Of a DNA stretch of 64,000 nucleotides, positions 41,914-49,734 are shown in pieces; the first letter of the stretch is position 1; each line of letters opens with the position of its first letter. The notes under the pieces are model-generated. The model was not told the origin of the DNA. It was given only the letters and a program-made list of their open reading frames with translations, and did no database searches. Made by a program: the position numbers and the translations under genes. Source of the stretch: Rhizobiales bacterium 62-17. GTDB lineage: Bacteria > Pseudomonadota > Alphaproteobacteria > Rhizobiales > Beijerinckiaceae. Location: the NCBI GenBank assembly GCA_001898965.1, contig MKVW01000006.1:236882-300881 (forward strand). Direction: 5' to 3'.

Positions 41914-43248
41914 TTAGATCAACTCCGGTCCCTGGCACTGACCATTTTGGATGATGGGGCGGCGCAGCAGCAGGGGTGCTTTTCCGTTGGGTTCTCGTAC
42001 AGGCCCATTAACCAGCACAAAACGTGCCGGAATCTCGGGGGGTAGTTTCAGGGAGAGATTGCCCTTGATCGCGGCGATGGTGGCGGGGCCATAGCCCTCA
42101 GTCGGCGCGATATAGAGGGTCAGACCTTCGTCCTGGATATAGTGAAGTTGGATAGAGGCGGCGCCACGTACACCACGCTGAATATGGTTGAGGCCGATGA
42201 TGCGCCGGCCGTTCGGCAGATCGATATATTCGCTGCTGCGGCCATCGATCCCCTCGAAGGCTTGCTGTCCGGTGGCGATCCGCATCAGAACGTCGGGATC
42301 GTGATTTGGCACGCGGACGCGGTCGCCCGTGTCGTAACGGACGAAAATCTGACCGTGATCCCACAACGACGTAGCGATGATGCGCGCCAAACCCTCGCCA
42401 TCGGGGACCAATTCAACGTGGCCGTAGAAAGGCAGGAAGCGGCAGCCCTGGTTGTCGATGTCGGCGGCCGCGACGACACGCTCGGCATGACCATAGTAAT
42501 TGACGATGCGGGCGCCGAGCATTTCACGCGCCAATTCGCCGGTGGCTGGCGATAGCGTTTCCGAAGAGGCGAAGATGACCGGAATATGCAGGCCGGCATC
42601 GATCGGCAGCGCATGTAGCAGCGCACCGAGGGAAGACGGATAGCAGAAGAGAATATCGGGCGCGAAATCATGCAGCGCCTTCACATAAGCGCCGATACTC
42701 TCCCGATTGAGATGATGCGCCGAGAACAATCGTTTGCGGCGACCTTCGTCCACCCAGAAGGGCGGCGACATGTCGGCTGGATCTTTGATGGAATCGCCGC
42801 GCAGAACGGCGACGCGCGAGAGCGCGCAATCGGCGCCCGCCTCGCGGCACAGCCTGTCGATGGTTGCTTGCTCGAAGACAACGCCAGCGGCCGTTCGCGT
42901 CACCTGCATGGGTTGACCGGTGGTGCCGCCGGTGGCTCCGGCAGCGCGGGGCAGAACGCCACGGGTGGCGAAAAGCTTTTCGCGGCCGATGAGTTGCGGC
43001 TTGCTCAGGATCGGCCAATCCGTCAGGCGCGTACTTGCCGGCGCTTGTGCATAGCCGGGCAAGGAGCGTGCGCGGGCCAAAATGGCGGCCAGCCGGGTTT
43101 CGCTCCAGGTCGCGAGTTCATCCGGCGCAAGGGCCGATACGCGCGCGATGGTGCGGCGCGCATAGTCATAGAGACCCGGCGGACGGCGCAGGAGCCGGTC
43201 GGTGAGCGCTGTATGTTTCAGCGTGTCGATAATGCTCATGTCGGTCAC
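41914..43248 (-). CDS. PaaK/CapK-like adenylate-forming protein of the polysaccharide operon
   Basis: 444 residues from GTG 43248 (GTGA overlap with the upstream stop); ATG 43239 is an alternative. The sequence follows PaaK-like phenylacetate-CoA ligase/CapK proteins: the start TLKHTALTDRLLRRPPGLYDYARR, the phosphate-loop-like GATGGTTGQPMQVTRTA, the central ILFCYPSSLGALLHAL, the adenine-site-like IVNYYGHAERV and the hinge region VRYDTGDRVRVP. CapK-like members activate acyl or aminoacyl groups as adenylates for attaching to capsular sugars. The asparagine-synthase-like partner lies directly upstream. Confidence 0.85.
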   Translation of the reverse strand: MTDMSIIDTLKHTALTDRLLRRPPGLYDYARRTIARVSALAPDELATWSETRLAAILARARSLPGYAQAPASTRLTDWPILSKPQLIGREKLFATRGVLPRAAGATGGTTGQPMQVTRTAAGVVFEQATIDRLCREAGADCALSRVAVLRGDSIKDPADMSPPFWVDEGRRKRLFSAHHLNRESIGAYVKALHDFAPDILFCYPSSLGALLHALPIDAGLHIPVIFASSETLSPATGELAREMLGARIVNYYGHAERVVAAADIDNQGCRFLPFYGHVELVPDGEGLARIIATSLWDHGQIFVRYDTGDRVRVPNHDPDVLMRIATGQQAFEGIDGRSSEYIDLPNGRRIIGLNHIQRGVRGAASIQLHYIQDEGLTLYIAPTEGYGPATIAAIKGNLSLKLPPEIPARFVLVNGPVREPNGKAPLLLRRPIIQNGQCQGPELI

Positions 43249-45047
43249 GCGATGGCCCGCAAAGCGCGGACGTTATGTTCGAGCAGATAGAAAGCCCACA
43301 ATTTGTCCGGAATGTTGGTACGGCCGCTGAGATGCCAGTCGATCATTTTATCGAGGGCACCGGGGCGGAAATAGTCACGTTGCCACGTGTTGGCGAGAGC
43401 GTCCAGCAACCGCTCCTTCAATGAGGTGCGGAACCAGCGCGACAGCGGCAAGTCGAAGCCGACCTTACGTCGATCGATACACGAGGCAGGGATATGGCGG
43501 CGCGCCAGCTTCTTCAGGATGACCTTTTGCGAGAAGCCATTGATCAAATGACGATCTTCGAGGCCGGCGGCGAAATTGGCGACTGTGCGCGTAACGAAAG
43601 GCACGCGCGCCTCAACCGAGGCGTGCATGGTGGCGCGATCGGCGGCCGTGAGCATGTCGTCGGGCAAACGATAGCCCTGGTCGAGCAGCAGGGCTTCGCT
43701 CAGGGACTTGGCGAAGGGCGCTTCGCCCACGGGAACCGCGAAGAGTTCCGGCGCGAGCCAGGGCTCGACGATCATGCTGGTGCCATGGAAAGCGCAGTCG
43801 CCAGTGGCGAGCCGCGCGGCATGGACGAGGCGCGTGCGATGGGGGGCGAGTTTTTCCAGGCCTTGGGCGATGACCGGGAAGTGGCGCGCCGCAGGATTGA
43901 GTTTGCGCGCCATGGCGAAGCGCCATTGCTGGTGATAACCGCCAAAAAACTCATCGGCGCCTTCACCGGCCAGCAGAACTTTGTAGCCCGCCTCGCGTGC
44001 GAAGCGCGACAGGGCGTAGAGCAGGACGGTGGAGGGATTGGCGACCGCATCGTCCATGATCAGTGGCCAGTCGGCGATCAAGCCGATAAATTCGTCGTCC
44101 TCGCAATACATGACGTGATGGCGCAAACCATAGCGCTGCGCCACGGCAGCAGCGTGCTGGCTCTCGTCATAGGTCTTGTCGCGAAAGCCGATGGTGAAGG
44201 CGGCGAGATGATTGGTGTGGCGGGCGGCGAAAGCGGTCATCAGGCTTGAATCGATGCCGCCCGAGAGCAGGGCGGCGACAGGCACATCCGAAATCAGATG
44301 ACGTTTCACCGATGCATCGAGAATATGTTCGAGCTGGTCGAGCAGTTCGGTCTCGGTGCCGCGCACCGGATCGAGGCGGCGCGGTTCCACCCATTTCAGG
44401 CTTTCCAGCGTCCAGGTTTCGAGATCGAGCACGAAGGCGTAGCCGGGGGCCACCTCGATCACATCCTTGAAAATGGTGTGCGACGAGCGCATGCCGCGCG
44501 AGGTGTAATATTCGACGAGCGAATCCGGATTGATCTCTTTCTTCGACAGCGCCATCAGCGGCGGCAGGGTCGAGGCGAAGGCGAAACGTTCGTCGTCCTT
44601 GTAGAAATAAACCGGCTTGATGCCGAATTCGTCGCGGGCGATGACGAGGCGCTTGCCGGTTTGATCGAGATAGCCGAAGGCGAACATGCCTTCCATGCGG
44701 TTGAGTGCGGGCAGGCCGCCGGCGCCGAGCGCATGCAGCAGCACTTCCGTATCCGACGTGGTGCGATAGCTGAACGCTGGATCGCGCTGCTCACGGAAAT
44801 TGTAAATCTCGCCATTGAAGACGATCGCGCCCTGGGCATCCGCCATAGGTTGCGCGCCGCCCGCGAGGTCGATGATGGACAGGCGGGTGTGGATCAGATC
44901 GACAGCAACGTCCGGCAATGGACGATAGGTCTCGTGTCCGTGCGCGTCAGGGCCGCGCAGCGCCAGATGTTCGAGAGACAAGCGGATAAATTTGTCGCGT
45001 AGCACCGAATCCGGTTTGCGCAGCGCCAATCCCGCAATTCCACACAT
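43245..45047 (-). CDS. Asparagine-synthase-like glutamine amidotransferase
   Basis: 600 residues from ATG 45047. This start is fixed by chemistry: Cys2 (MCGIAG) must be the N-terminal nucleophile of class II glutaminases. N-terminal glutaminase domain: RGPDAHG, LSIIDLAGGAQP, FNGEIYNF. Synthase domain: PPi-loop LLSGGIDSSL (about 260-269), then VLLAGEGADEFFGGYHQQW, and Asp/Glu-rich patches. It forms an acyl-adenylate and an amide using ammonia from glutamine. In polysaccharide clusters such genes amidate a sugar acid or build an amide-linked decoration. It is the first gene of the - strand operon. Confidence 0.9.
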   Translation of the reverse strand: MCGIAGLALRKPDSVLRDKFIRLSLEHLALRGPDAHGHETYRPLPDVAVDLIHTRLSIIDLAGGAQPMADAQGAIVFNGEIYNFREQRDPAFSYRTTSDTEVLLHALGAGGLPALNRMEGMFAFGYLDQTGKRLVIARDEFGIKPVYFYKDDERFAFASTLPPLMALSKKEINPDSLVEYYTSRGMRSSHTIFKDVIEVAPGYAFVLDLETWTLESLKWVEPRRLDPVRGTETELLDQLEHILDASVKRHLISDVPVAALLSGGIDSSLMTAFAARHTNHLAAFTIGFRDKTYDESQHAAAVAQRYGLRHHVMYCEDDEFIGLIADWPLIMDDAVANPSTVLLYALSRFAREAGYKVLLAGEGADEFFGGYHQQWRFAMARKLNPAARHFPVIAQGLEKLAPHRTRLVHAARLATGDCAFHGTSMIVEPWLAPELFAVPVGEAPFAKSLSEALLLDQGYRLPDDMLTAADRATMHASVEARVPFVTRTVANFAAGLEDRHLINGFSQKVILKKLARRHIPASCIDRRKVGFDLPLSRWFRTSLKERLLDALANTWQRDYFRPGALDKMIDWHLSGRTNIPDKLWAFYLLEHNVRALRAIA

Positions 45048-45143
45048 GCCTATATCCCGTACTCGGCTTCTTTGGCTGAGGCATGGTCGATCGGCGTTGG
45101 TAGATACGTCTACCTCCGTCTTTGCGCACACCCTGTTCCAGAG

Positions 45144-45168
45144 GCCTTGTCCCAAAATGGGACAAGGC
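45144..45168. promoter_or_regulatory. Perfect palindrome in the divergent promoter of the polysaccharide locus
   Basis: Arms GCCTTGTCCC (45144-45153) and GGGACAAGGC (45159-45168) are perfect inverted repeats around AAAAT. They lie 97 bases before the asparagine-synthase start and 112 bases before the heparinase start. It looks like the operator of a dimeric regulator that would control both divergent units. A terminator role is unlikely: there is no T-run. Confidence 0.6.
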
Positions 45169-45279
45169 GTGATGGCCACGTTTTTTATTCCAAGTGTTGT
45201 GCCATACCTCTCATTTACAGAATGCTTCTACGATCTCAGAAAGCAGGCCCTTTCTGGCCCTGATGAGGACTTGGGGCCG

Positions 45280-47217
45280 ATGTTGGAGCGGTTGCGTTGG
45301 TATGGCGCGCGTCTGTCGACGATGAGTGTGCCGGAGATCGGCCATCGCGTCGTGGAATTGGGCCGAAAATCTCGATTTCGGGCTGAGAAGCGTGGCTGGA
45401 AGGCGATTTCTGGTGATTTTTCTGGCTCTTTTGCCGATCTGAGCGACCTGCGGGCGCGGCTGCGCCAGGTGCCTTTGTCATGCGGAACAGGTTTCGATCC
45501 GGCGCTGGCTTTGGGGCGACGCTGGCCGGCTACCCATTTTGAAGGCACGCGCCCGCGCGAGAGCCTATGGTTTTTCGATCCCATATCGGAACGGTCCTGG
45601 CCTGGGGCGGAGCAGGCGGCTTTTGACATCGATGTGCGCTCCACCAGCGCCGTCCCGGACGAGCAGCGCCGCTATGGCGACGTCAAATTCGTCTGGGAGC
45701 CGGCGCGGCTTCAGGCCTTGCATTGGCTGGCGGTGCGGGCGGCTCATGGTGAGGCCGGCGCTTTCGAAGATGGAATGGCCTGGGTGCGCTCCTGGATGGC
45801 GGCCAATCCGCCATGGCGGGGCGTTCATTGGACATCGGGCATCGAGATCGCGCTGCGCATCGTCTCGGTCACTTTGTTGATCGCCAGCGATGCCGCGGCG
45901 GCAGCGCGACCCGAATATCGTTCGGAGCTGCTGCGGTTCCTGACGGCCCATGCCAGCTGGCTGGTGCGCTTTCCCTCGCTCTATTCCTCGGCCAACAATC
46001 ATCGGGTGGCCGAAGGGCTCGGCCTGTTCTTGGCAGGCCTGGTTTTGCCTGGCTCGCAGCAAGCGAGAACCTATGCGCGGGAAGGCCGGCACATTCTGGA
46101 GACGGAAGCCGAACTACAGATCCTGCCGGATGGGGTCGGCGCCGAGCAATCGCCGACCTATCAAGGTTTCACCATGGAAATGCTGGCGCTCGCTCAGCTC
46201 GTGGCGCGGGCGCTCAGCCGGCCGCTGGCCGGTGTCGACGAGCGGCTGCGGCGCGGTGCGGCTTTCCTGGCCGCCTTGCAGGACGATGCCGGGCATGTGC
46301 CGGCGATCGGCGACGACGACGAAGGCCGGGTCGTGACCTGCTCAGGGGTGCCCGAGCCGCTTTATGTGGCTTCGATCGTTCACGCGATGGCCGGCTTGCT
46401 GGGAGAAGCGAGTTCGTCGTGCGTGGCGCCGGGCTATTTGCGCGAAGCCCTGTTCGGTGGGCCTGATGCCGTGGCGCGGGCATCGCGCCGGTCGTTCAAG
46501 GATTTCGCGGCGGGCGGCTATGTCGTCGTTCGCGACGAAGCGGCTGGTCATCGTTATCATCTGATCTTCGATCGTGGACCGCTCGGCTATTTGTCGCTTG
46601 CCGCCCATGGCCACGCCGATGCACTGGCGCTCTGGCTCAATGTCGATGGTCGACCGTTGTTTATCGACGCCGGTACGTGGCTCTATCATTCGGGGCGCGA
46701 GACGCGGCATGAGCTGCGACGCTCCCAGGCGCATAATACATTGTCCATACAAGGCCGGTCGCAGAGCGAACCCTCGAGTGCATTCTCGTGGAAAAATATC
46801 GCCAAGTCCGAAGTCCTGTTCACCTCGCCGCAAGCCTGGGCTGTGGAGGGCGCGCATGACGGCTATCTGAGTGCCTTTGGCGTGCGTCACGCGCGGCGGA
46901 TCGCCCGCAACGAGGACGGTTTCGTCATTCAGGATCGCTTGATGGGTGCGCGGACCCCGCTCGCCGCTACGTGGAACTTCCTGCTTGCCGAGCATGTCGA
47001 GGCCGAAGTCGTCGATGGGGTCGTGGCATTGTCGCTTGAGGGACGGCGTCTTGCATCGATCCGCGTGCCGACATCGTTAACCGCTCGTGTGGAGCAGGGA
47101 ACCCATGCGCCCCAATTCGGTGTATTGCGGGAAACGCAACGTATTGTGCTGGCCGGTGACATCGGCGAAGAGGGATGTATGATCGCCGTTTCATTCGCCG
47201 CGACTGAGAATTCATGA
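45280..47217 (+). CDS. Heparinase II/III-family polysaccharide lyase
   Basis: 645 residues from ATG 45280, where the conserved family start (MLERLRWYGARLSTMSVPEIGHRV) begins; upstream in-frame ATGs at 45157 and 45172 lie in or next to the palindrome and are less likely. N-terminal alpha/alpha toroid with PEYRSELLRFLTAHASWLVRFPSLYSSANNHRVAEGLGLFLAG and TEAELQILPDGVGAEQSPTYQGF; C-terminal beta-sandwich with LAAHGHADALALWLNVDGRPLFIDAGTWLYHSG, the Hepar_II_III motif with likely catalytic His and Tyr. Members in rhizobial polysaccharide operons cut or trim uronic-acid-containing chains in the periplasm. No obvious signal peptide is visible from this start. Confidence 0.85.
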   Translation: MLERLRWYGARLSTMSVPEIGHRVVELGRKSRFRAEKRGWKAISGDFSGSFADLSDLRARLRQVPLSCGTGFDPALALGRRWPATHFEGTRPRESLWFFDPISERSWPGAEQAAFDIDVRSTSAVPDEQRRYGDVKFVWEPARLQALHWLAVRAAHGEAGAFEDGMAWVRSWMAANPPWRGVHWTSGIEIALRIVSVTLLIASDAAAAARPEYRSELLRFLTAHASWLVRFPSLYSSANNHRVAEGLGLFLAGLVLPGSQQARTYAREGRHILETEAELQILPDGVGAEQSPTYQGFTMEMLALAQLVARALSRPLAGVDERLRRGAAFLAALQDDAGHVPAIGDDDEGRVVTCSGVPEPLYVASIVHAMAGLLGEASSSCVAPGYLREALFGGPDAVARASRRSFKDFAAGGYVVVRDEAAGHRYHLIFDRGPLGYLSLAAHGHADALALWLNVDGRPLFIDAGTWLYHSGRETRHELRRSQAHNTLSIQGRSQSEPSSAFSWKNIAKSEVLFTSPQAWAVEGAHDGYLSAFGVRHARRIARNEDGFVIQDRLMGARTPLAATWNFLLAEHVEAEVVDGVVALSLEGRRLASIRVPTSLTARVEQGTHAPQFGVLRETQRIVLAGDIGEEGCMIAVSFAATENS

Positions 47218-48308
47218 CCGAAACCGGCTCCGTTTCGCAGAAGCGTCTGCTTATCGTCTCGCCCGTTGGCCTCTTTGGGCAGGGCGGAATCGATCGTCTG
47301 CTGTTCTATTTTCTCGACGATCTGCGCGAGAGAGGTCAGCCCATGACCTTCGACCTCATTGGCGCGCGCGGTGAGGCAAAGGGCTGGCGCTGGGTGCCGC
47401 ATTTCGTTTTGGCGCTGTTGCGTTTCAGCTGGTTGCTGGCGACGCGCAGCTATGGCCTCGTTCATATTCACGTCTCGACCGATGGCAGTGCTCTGCGCAA
47501 ACAGGCGTTCGGGGCCGTGGCGCGGTTACTTGGCGTGCCCTATGTGATTCATTTCCATGGCATGATCAGCGATGAAGCGATCGCGCGGAACCCGCTATGG
47601 TTGCGGGCTCTCGGTCGACTGGCGCGTGGTTCCGATAGCGTCATCGTGCTCGGCGAAGCGTTTCGTAAACCGTTCAGGGACGTGCTGCGGGTCGAGAACA
47701 GCCGGATCGAAGTGATCTACAATGGCGTGCCGGACATTCGTGCGGATGCGACGATTCCGCGTCTCTATGATGGGGTCTTGTCGCTGTTGTTCTGCGGCGA
47801 GATCGGCAATCGCAAGGGCATGGATCTCCTCATCGCGGCCTTGGCGCAACTCAAATCCGACGATTGGGAATGTACGATCGCCGGCAATGGATCGATGCAG
47901 CCTTATGAAGCGGCCATTGCCGAAGCCGAAATCAGCGAACGCCTGGATATCAGGGGATGGCTGACCCTGCCGGAAGTGCATCAGCTGATGCAGCAAGCGG
48001 ACGTGGTCATTCTGCCGTCTCGGGCCGAAGCCTTGCCCCTGTCTCTCATCGAGGGCGCTTGTGCCGGCAACGCCTTGATCGCAACGAAGATTGGCGCGGT
48101 CGCGGAAGTGGTTCATGACGGCGTCAACGGCTTCCTGGTGGCGCAGGATTCGACCGCGATCGTTAGTGTGATCAAGCAACTGACGCGGGAGCCGATGACG
48201 CTCGCCGGCATGCAGGAACAGTCGCGAAAGCTTTATGAGGAACGCTTCACCGTGCCCGTCTTCGTCAACGCCATCCTGGCGATCTATCGGCGTTACGGGG
48301 TGGTTTGA
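47214..48308 (+). CDS. Glycosyltransferase, GT4 family
   Basis: 364 residues; the ATG overlaps the heparinase stop (ATGA). GT-B features: LLIVSPVGLFGQGGIDRLLFYFLDDLR, VIHFHGMISDEAIARNPLWLRALGRL, EVIYNGVPDIRADAT, LLFCGEIGNRKGMDLLIAAL and the catalytic E-x7-E in EALPLSLIEGACAGNALIATK. It probably adds one sugar of the repeat. Its last 16 bases overlap the GH5 gene on the opposite strand. Confidence 0.92.
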   Translation: MTETGSVSQKRLLIVSPVGLFGQGGIDRLLFYFLDDLRERGQPMTFDLIGARGEAKGWRWVPHFVLALLRFSWLLATRSYGLVHIHVSTDGSALRKQAFGAVARLLGVPYVIHFHGMISDEAIARNPLWLRALGRLARGSDSVIVLGEAFRKPFRDVLRVENSRIEVIYNGVPDIRADATIPRLYDGVLSLLFCGEIGNRKGMDLLIAALAQLKSDDWECTIAGNGSMQPYEAAIAEAEISERLDIRGWLTLPEVHQLMQQADVVILPSRAEALPLSLIEGACAGNALIATKIGAVAEVVHDGVNGFLVAQDSTAIVSVIKQLTREPMTLAGMQEQSRKLYEERFTVPVFVNAILAIYRRYGVV

Positions 48309-49609
48309 GGCCGCGGCCGCACGGTCAGGCCGAGCGCATTGAGGGTGCCGTCATGCAAGGGCAGGGCATTGCGCCGCTCGACGAGGCCCATCTGCGTGTC
48401 ATTGATATCCCATAGCGCCCAGCCGAACCCACGGCGTTCCGCGGAGATTCGGATGGAACGCATCCAGGCTTCGCGATCGTAGGCTTTGGCGCCCGGCTGA
48501 TCCGCCGTTTCCCGCATGATGCCGAATTCGCCAAGATAGATGCGTTCAGGCGTGACGTTGTTTTCGCGCGCCCAAGCCTCGACCTTGCCGAAATCGGTTT
48601 TGATGCGTTCTTCGGAGAATCTCGATTTGTCGTATTGTTCGGCGGCCTCGATCGCCTGCTTCTTCAACAGCTCGCGGTCGGCGATCGGCGGATTGGGATC
48701 GACGTCGATCTTGGCAGCGATTAGCGCGGCGACCGCCTGAACATTGGTGCGCTCAGCAGGCCACGCGAGGCCGGAGAGATAGCGGAAATAAAGCATGTTG
48801 GACTGAGAGGTCACGACGCCCTGGTGGGTGAACACATGCGGGTCGTAGTAATGAAAGGTCCAGAACAGATTGGGGTCGTTGAAACTGGCCGGTTCCAGCG
48901 ACAGGAGCCCCGTGATGCCACCGCCGGCGGCGCCGGAGAGCACCAGCGGAAGGGCCGGATTGGCCTGGCGGATGGCGCTGTGCATCGCGCCGAGCATGCG
49001 CCGCCAGCGCGCTGCGGTGAATCCGTCATAACCGTAGGGCGGTTCGTTCATCACTTCGAGGGCGACGCGGCTTGGATCGAGCTCCCTCATGGCGTCCGCC
49101 ACTGAGGCCAGAACCGCGACGTAAGCCTTGAACAGGGCGCTGCTCTCGTTGGCGACAATGCGTTCCGGCGCAAAGCGTTCGACCTGCTGAGTGGGATGAA
49201 AATCGACGACCACTTGCAGGTCCTCGGCTAGGATCTGTTTGCATCGCTGGAGCAGGATTTGATTGACCTGCCGTAGCTGCGCCGGATCAGCCTGCAAGAA
49301 GGGGCCAGGATCGACGGTCAGGCGGATATGATCGAGGCCAGATTGGCGAAAGGCGCGCAGCAGTTCCGGACTGATGTTGAAATGGCTGGCGCCAAAGGGC
49401 GGCCAGGCATAGCGCTGCGCATTATTGGGCTCGACATCGGCCCAGTTCATCATCGTATGAATCGATCCGCCTCGGCGCAGGCGCGGCGTAGCCGCCGGGG
49501 CCGACGAGACGGGTGTCCCGATGCCGATGAACGGCAAAGTACCAACGCAAGCCGCCCCGGCTGCGGAAGCCAGCAAAACGCGGCGTGACAGGGGCTTCAT
49601 GTTTCGCAT
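48293..49609 (-). CDS. Tat-exported glycoside hydrolase family 5 (endoglucanase-like)
   Basis: 438 residues from ATG 49609 (ATG 49600 is an alternative). Tat-like signal: PLSRRVLLASAAGAACVGTLPFIG. GH5 motifs: HIRLTVDPGPFL, VVVDFHP, the acid/base Glu189 in EVMNEPPYGYDG, HYYDPHVFTHQG and the nucleophile Glu361 in YLGEFGI. It hydrolyses a beta-1,4-type glucan or a related chain in the periplasm or outside. It lies between the polysaccharide genes and the efflux operon, and could trim or release the polymer made by this locus. Confidence 0.88.
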   Translation of the reverse strand: MRNMKPLSRRVLLASAAGAACVGTLPFIGIGTPVSSAPAATPRLRRGGSIHTMMNWADVEPNNAQRYAWPPFGASHFNISPELLRAFRQSGLDHIRLTVDPGPFLQADPAQLRQVNQILLQRCKQILAEDLQVVVDFHPTQQVERFAPERIVANESSALFKAYVAVLASVADAMRELDPSRVALEVMNEPPYGYDGFTAARWRRMLGAMHSAIRQANPALPLVLSGAAGGGITGLLSLEPASFNDPNLFWTFHYYDPHVFTHQGVVTSQSNMLYFRYLSGLAWPAERTNVQAVAALIAAKIDVDPNPPIADRELLKKQAIEAAEQYDKSRFSEERIKTDFGKVEAWARENNVTPERIYLGEFGIMRETADQPGAKAYDREAWMRSIRISAERRGFGWALWDINDTQMGLVERRNALPLHDGTLNALGLTVRPRPQTTP

Positions 49610-49734
49610 CGGTCCAATTTCCGTATCGGCGACACAGCGAATGTTCCGAACCGGCACAAAGTCGTGCCTTTTTCAGGAATGCTAGCCGCCGCGATCTATG
49701 CGGAGCAAGCCGTGGGCCGGTCGGCGTTAACGTT

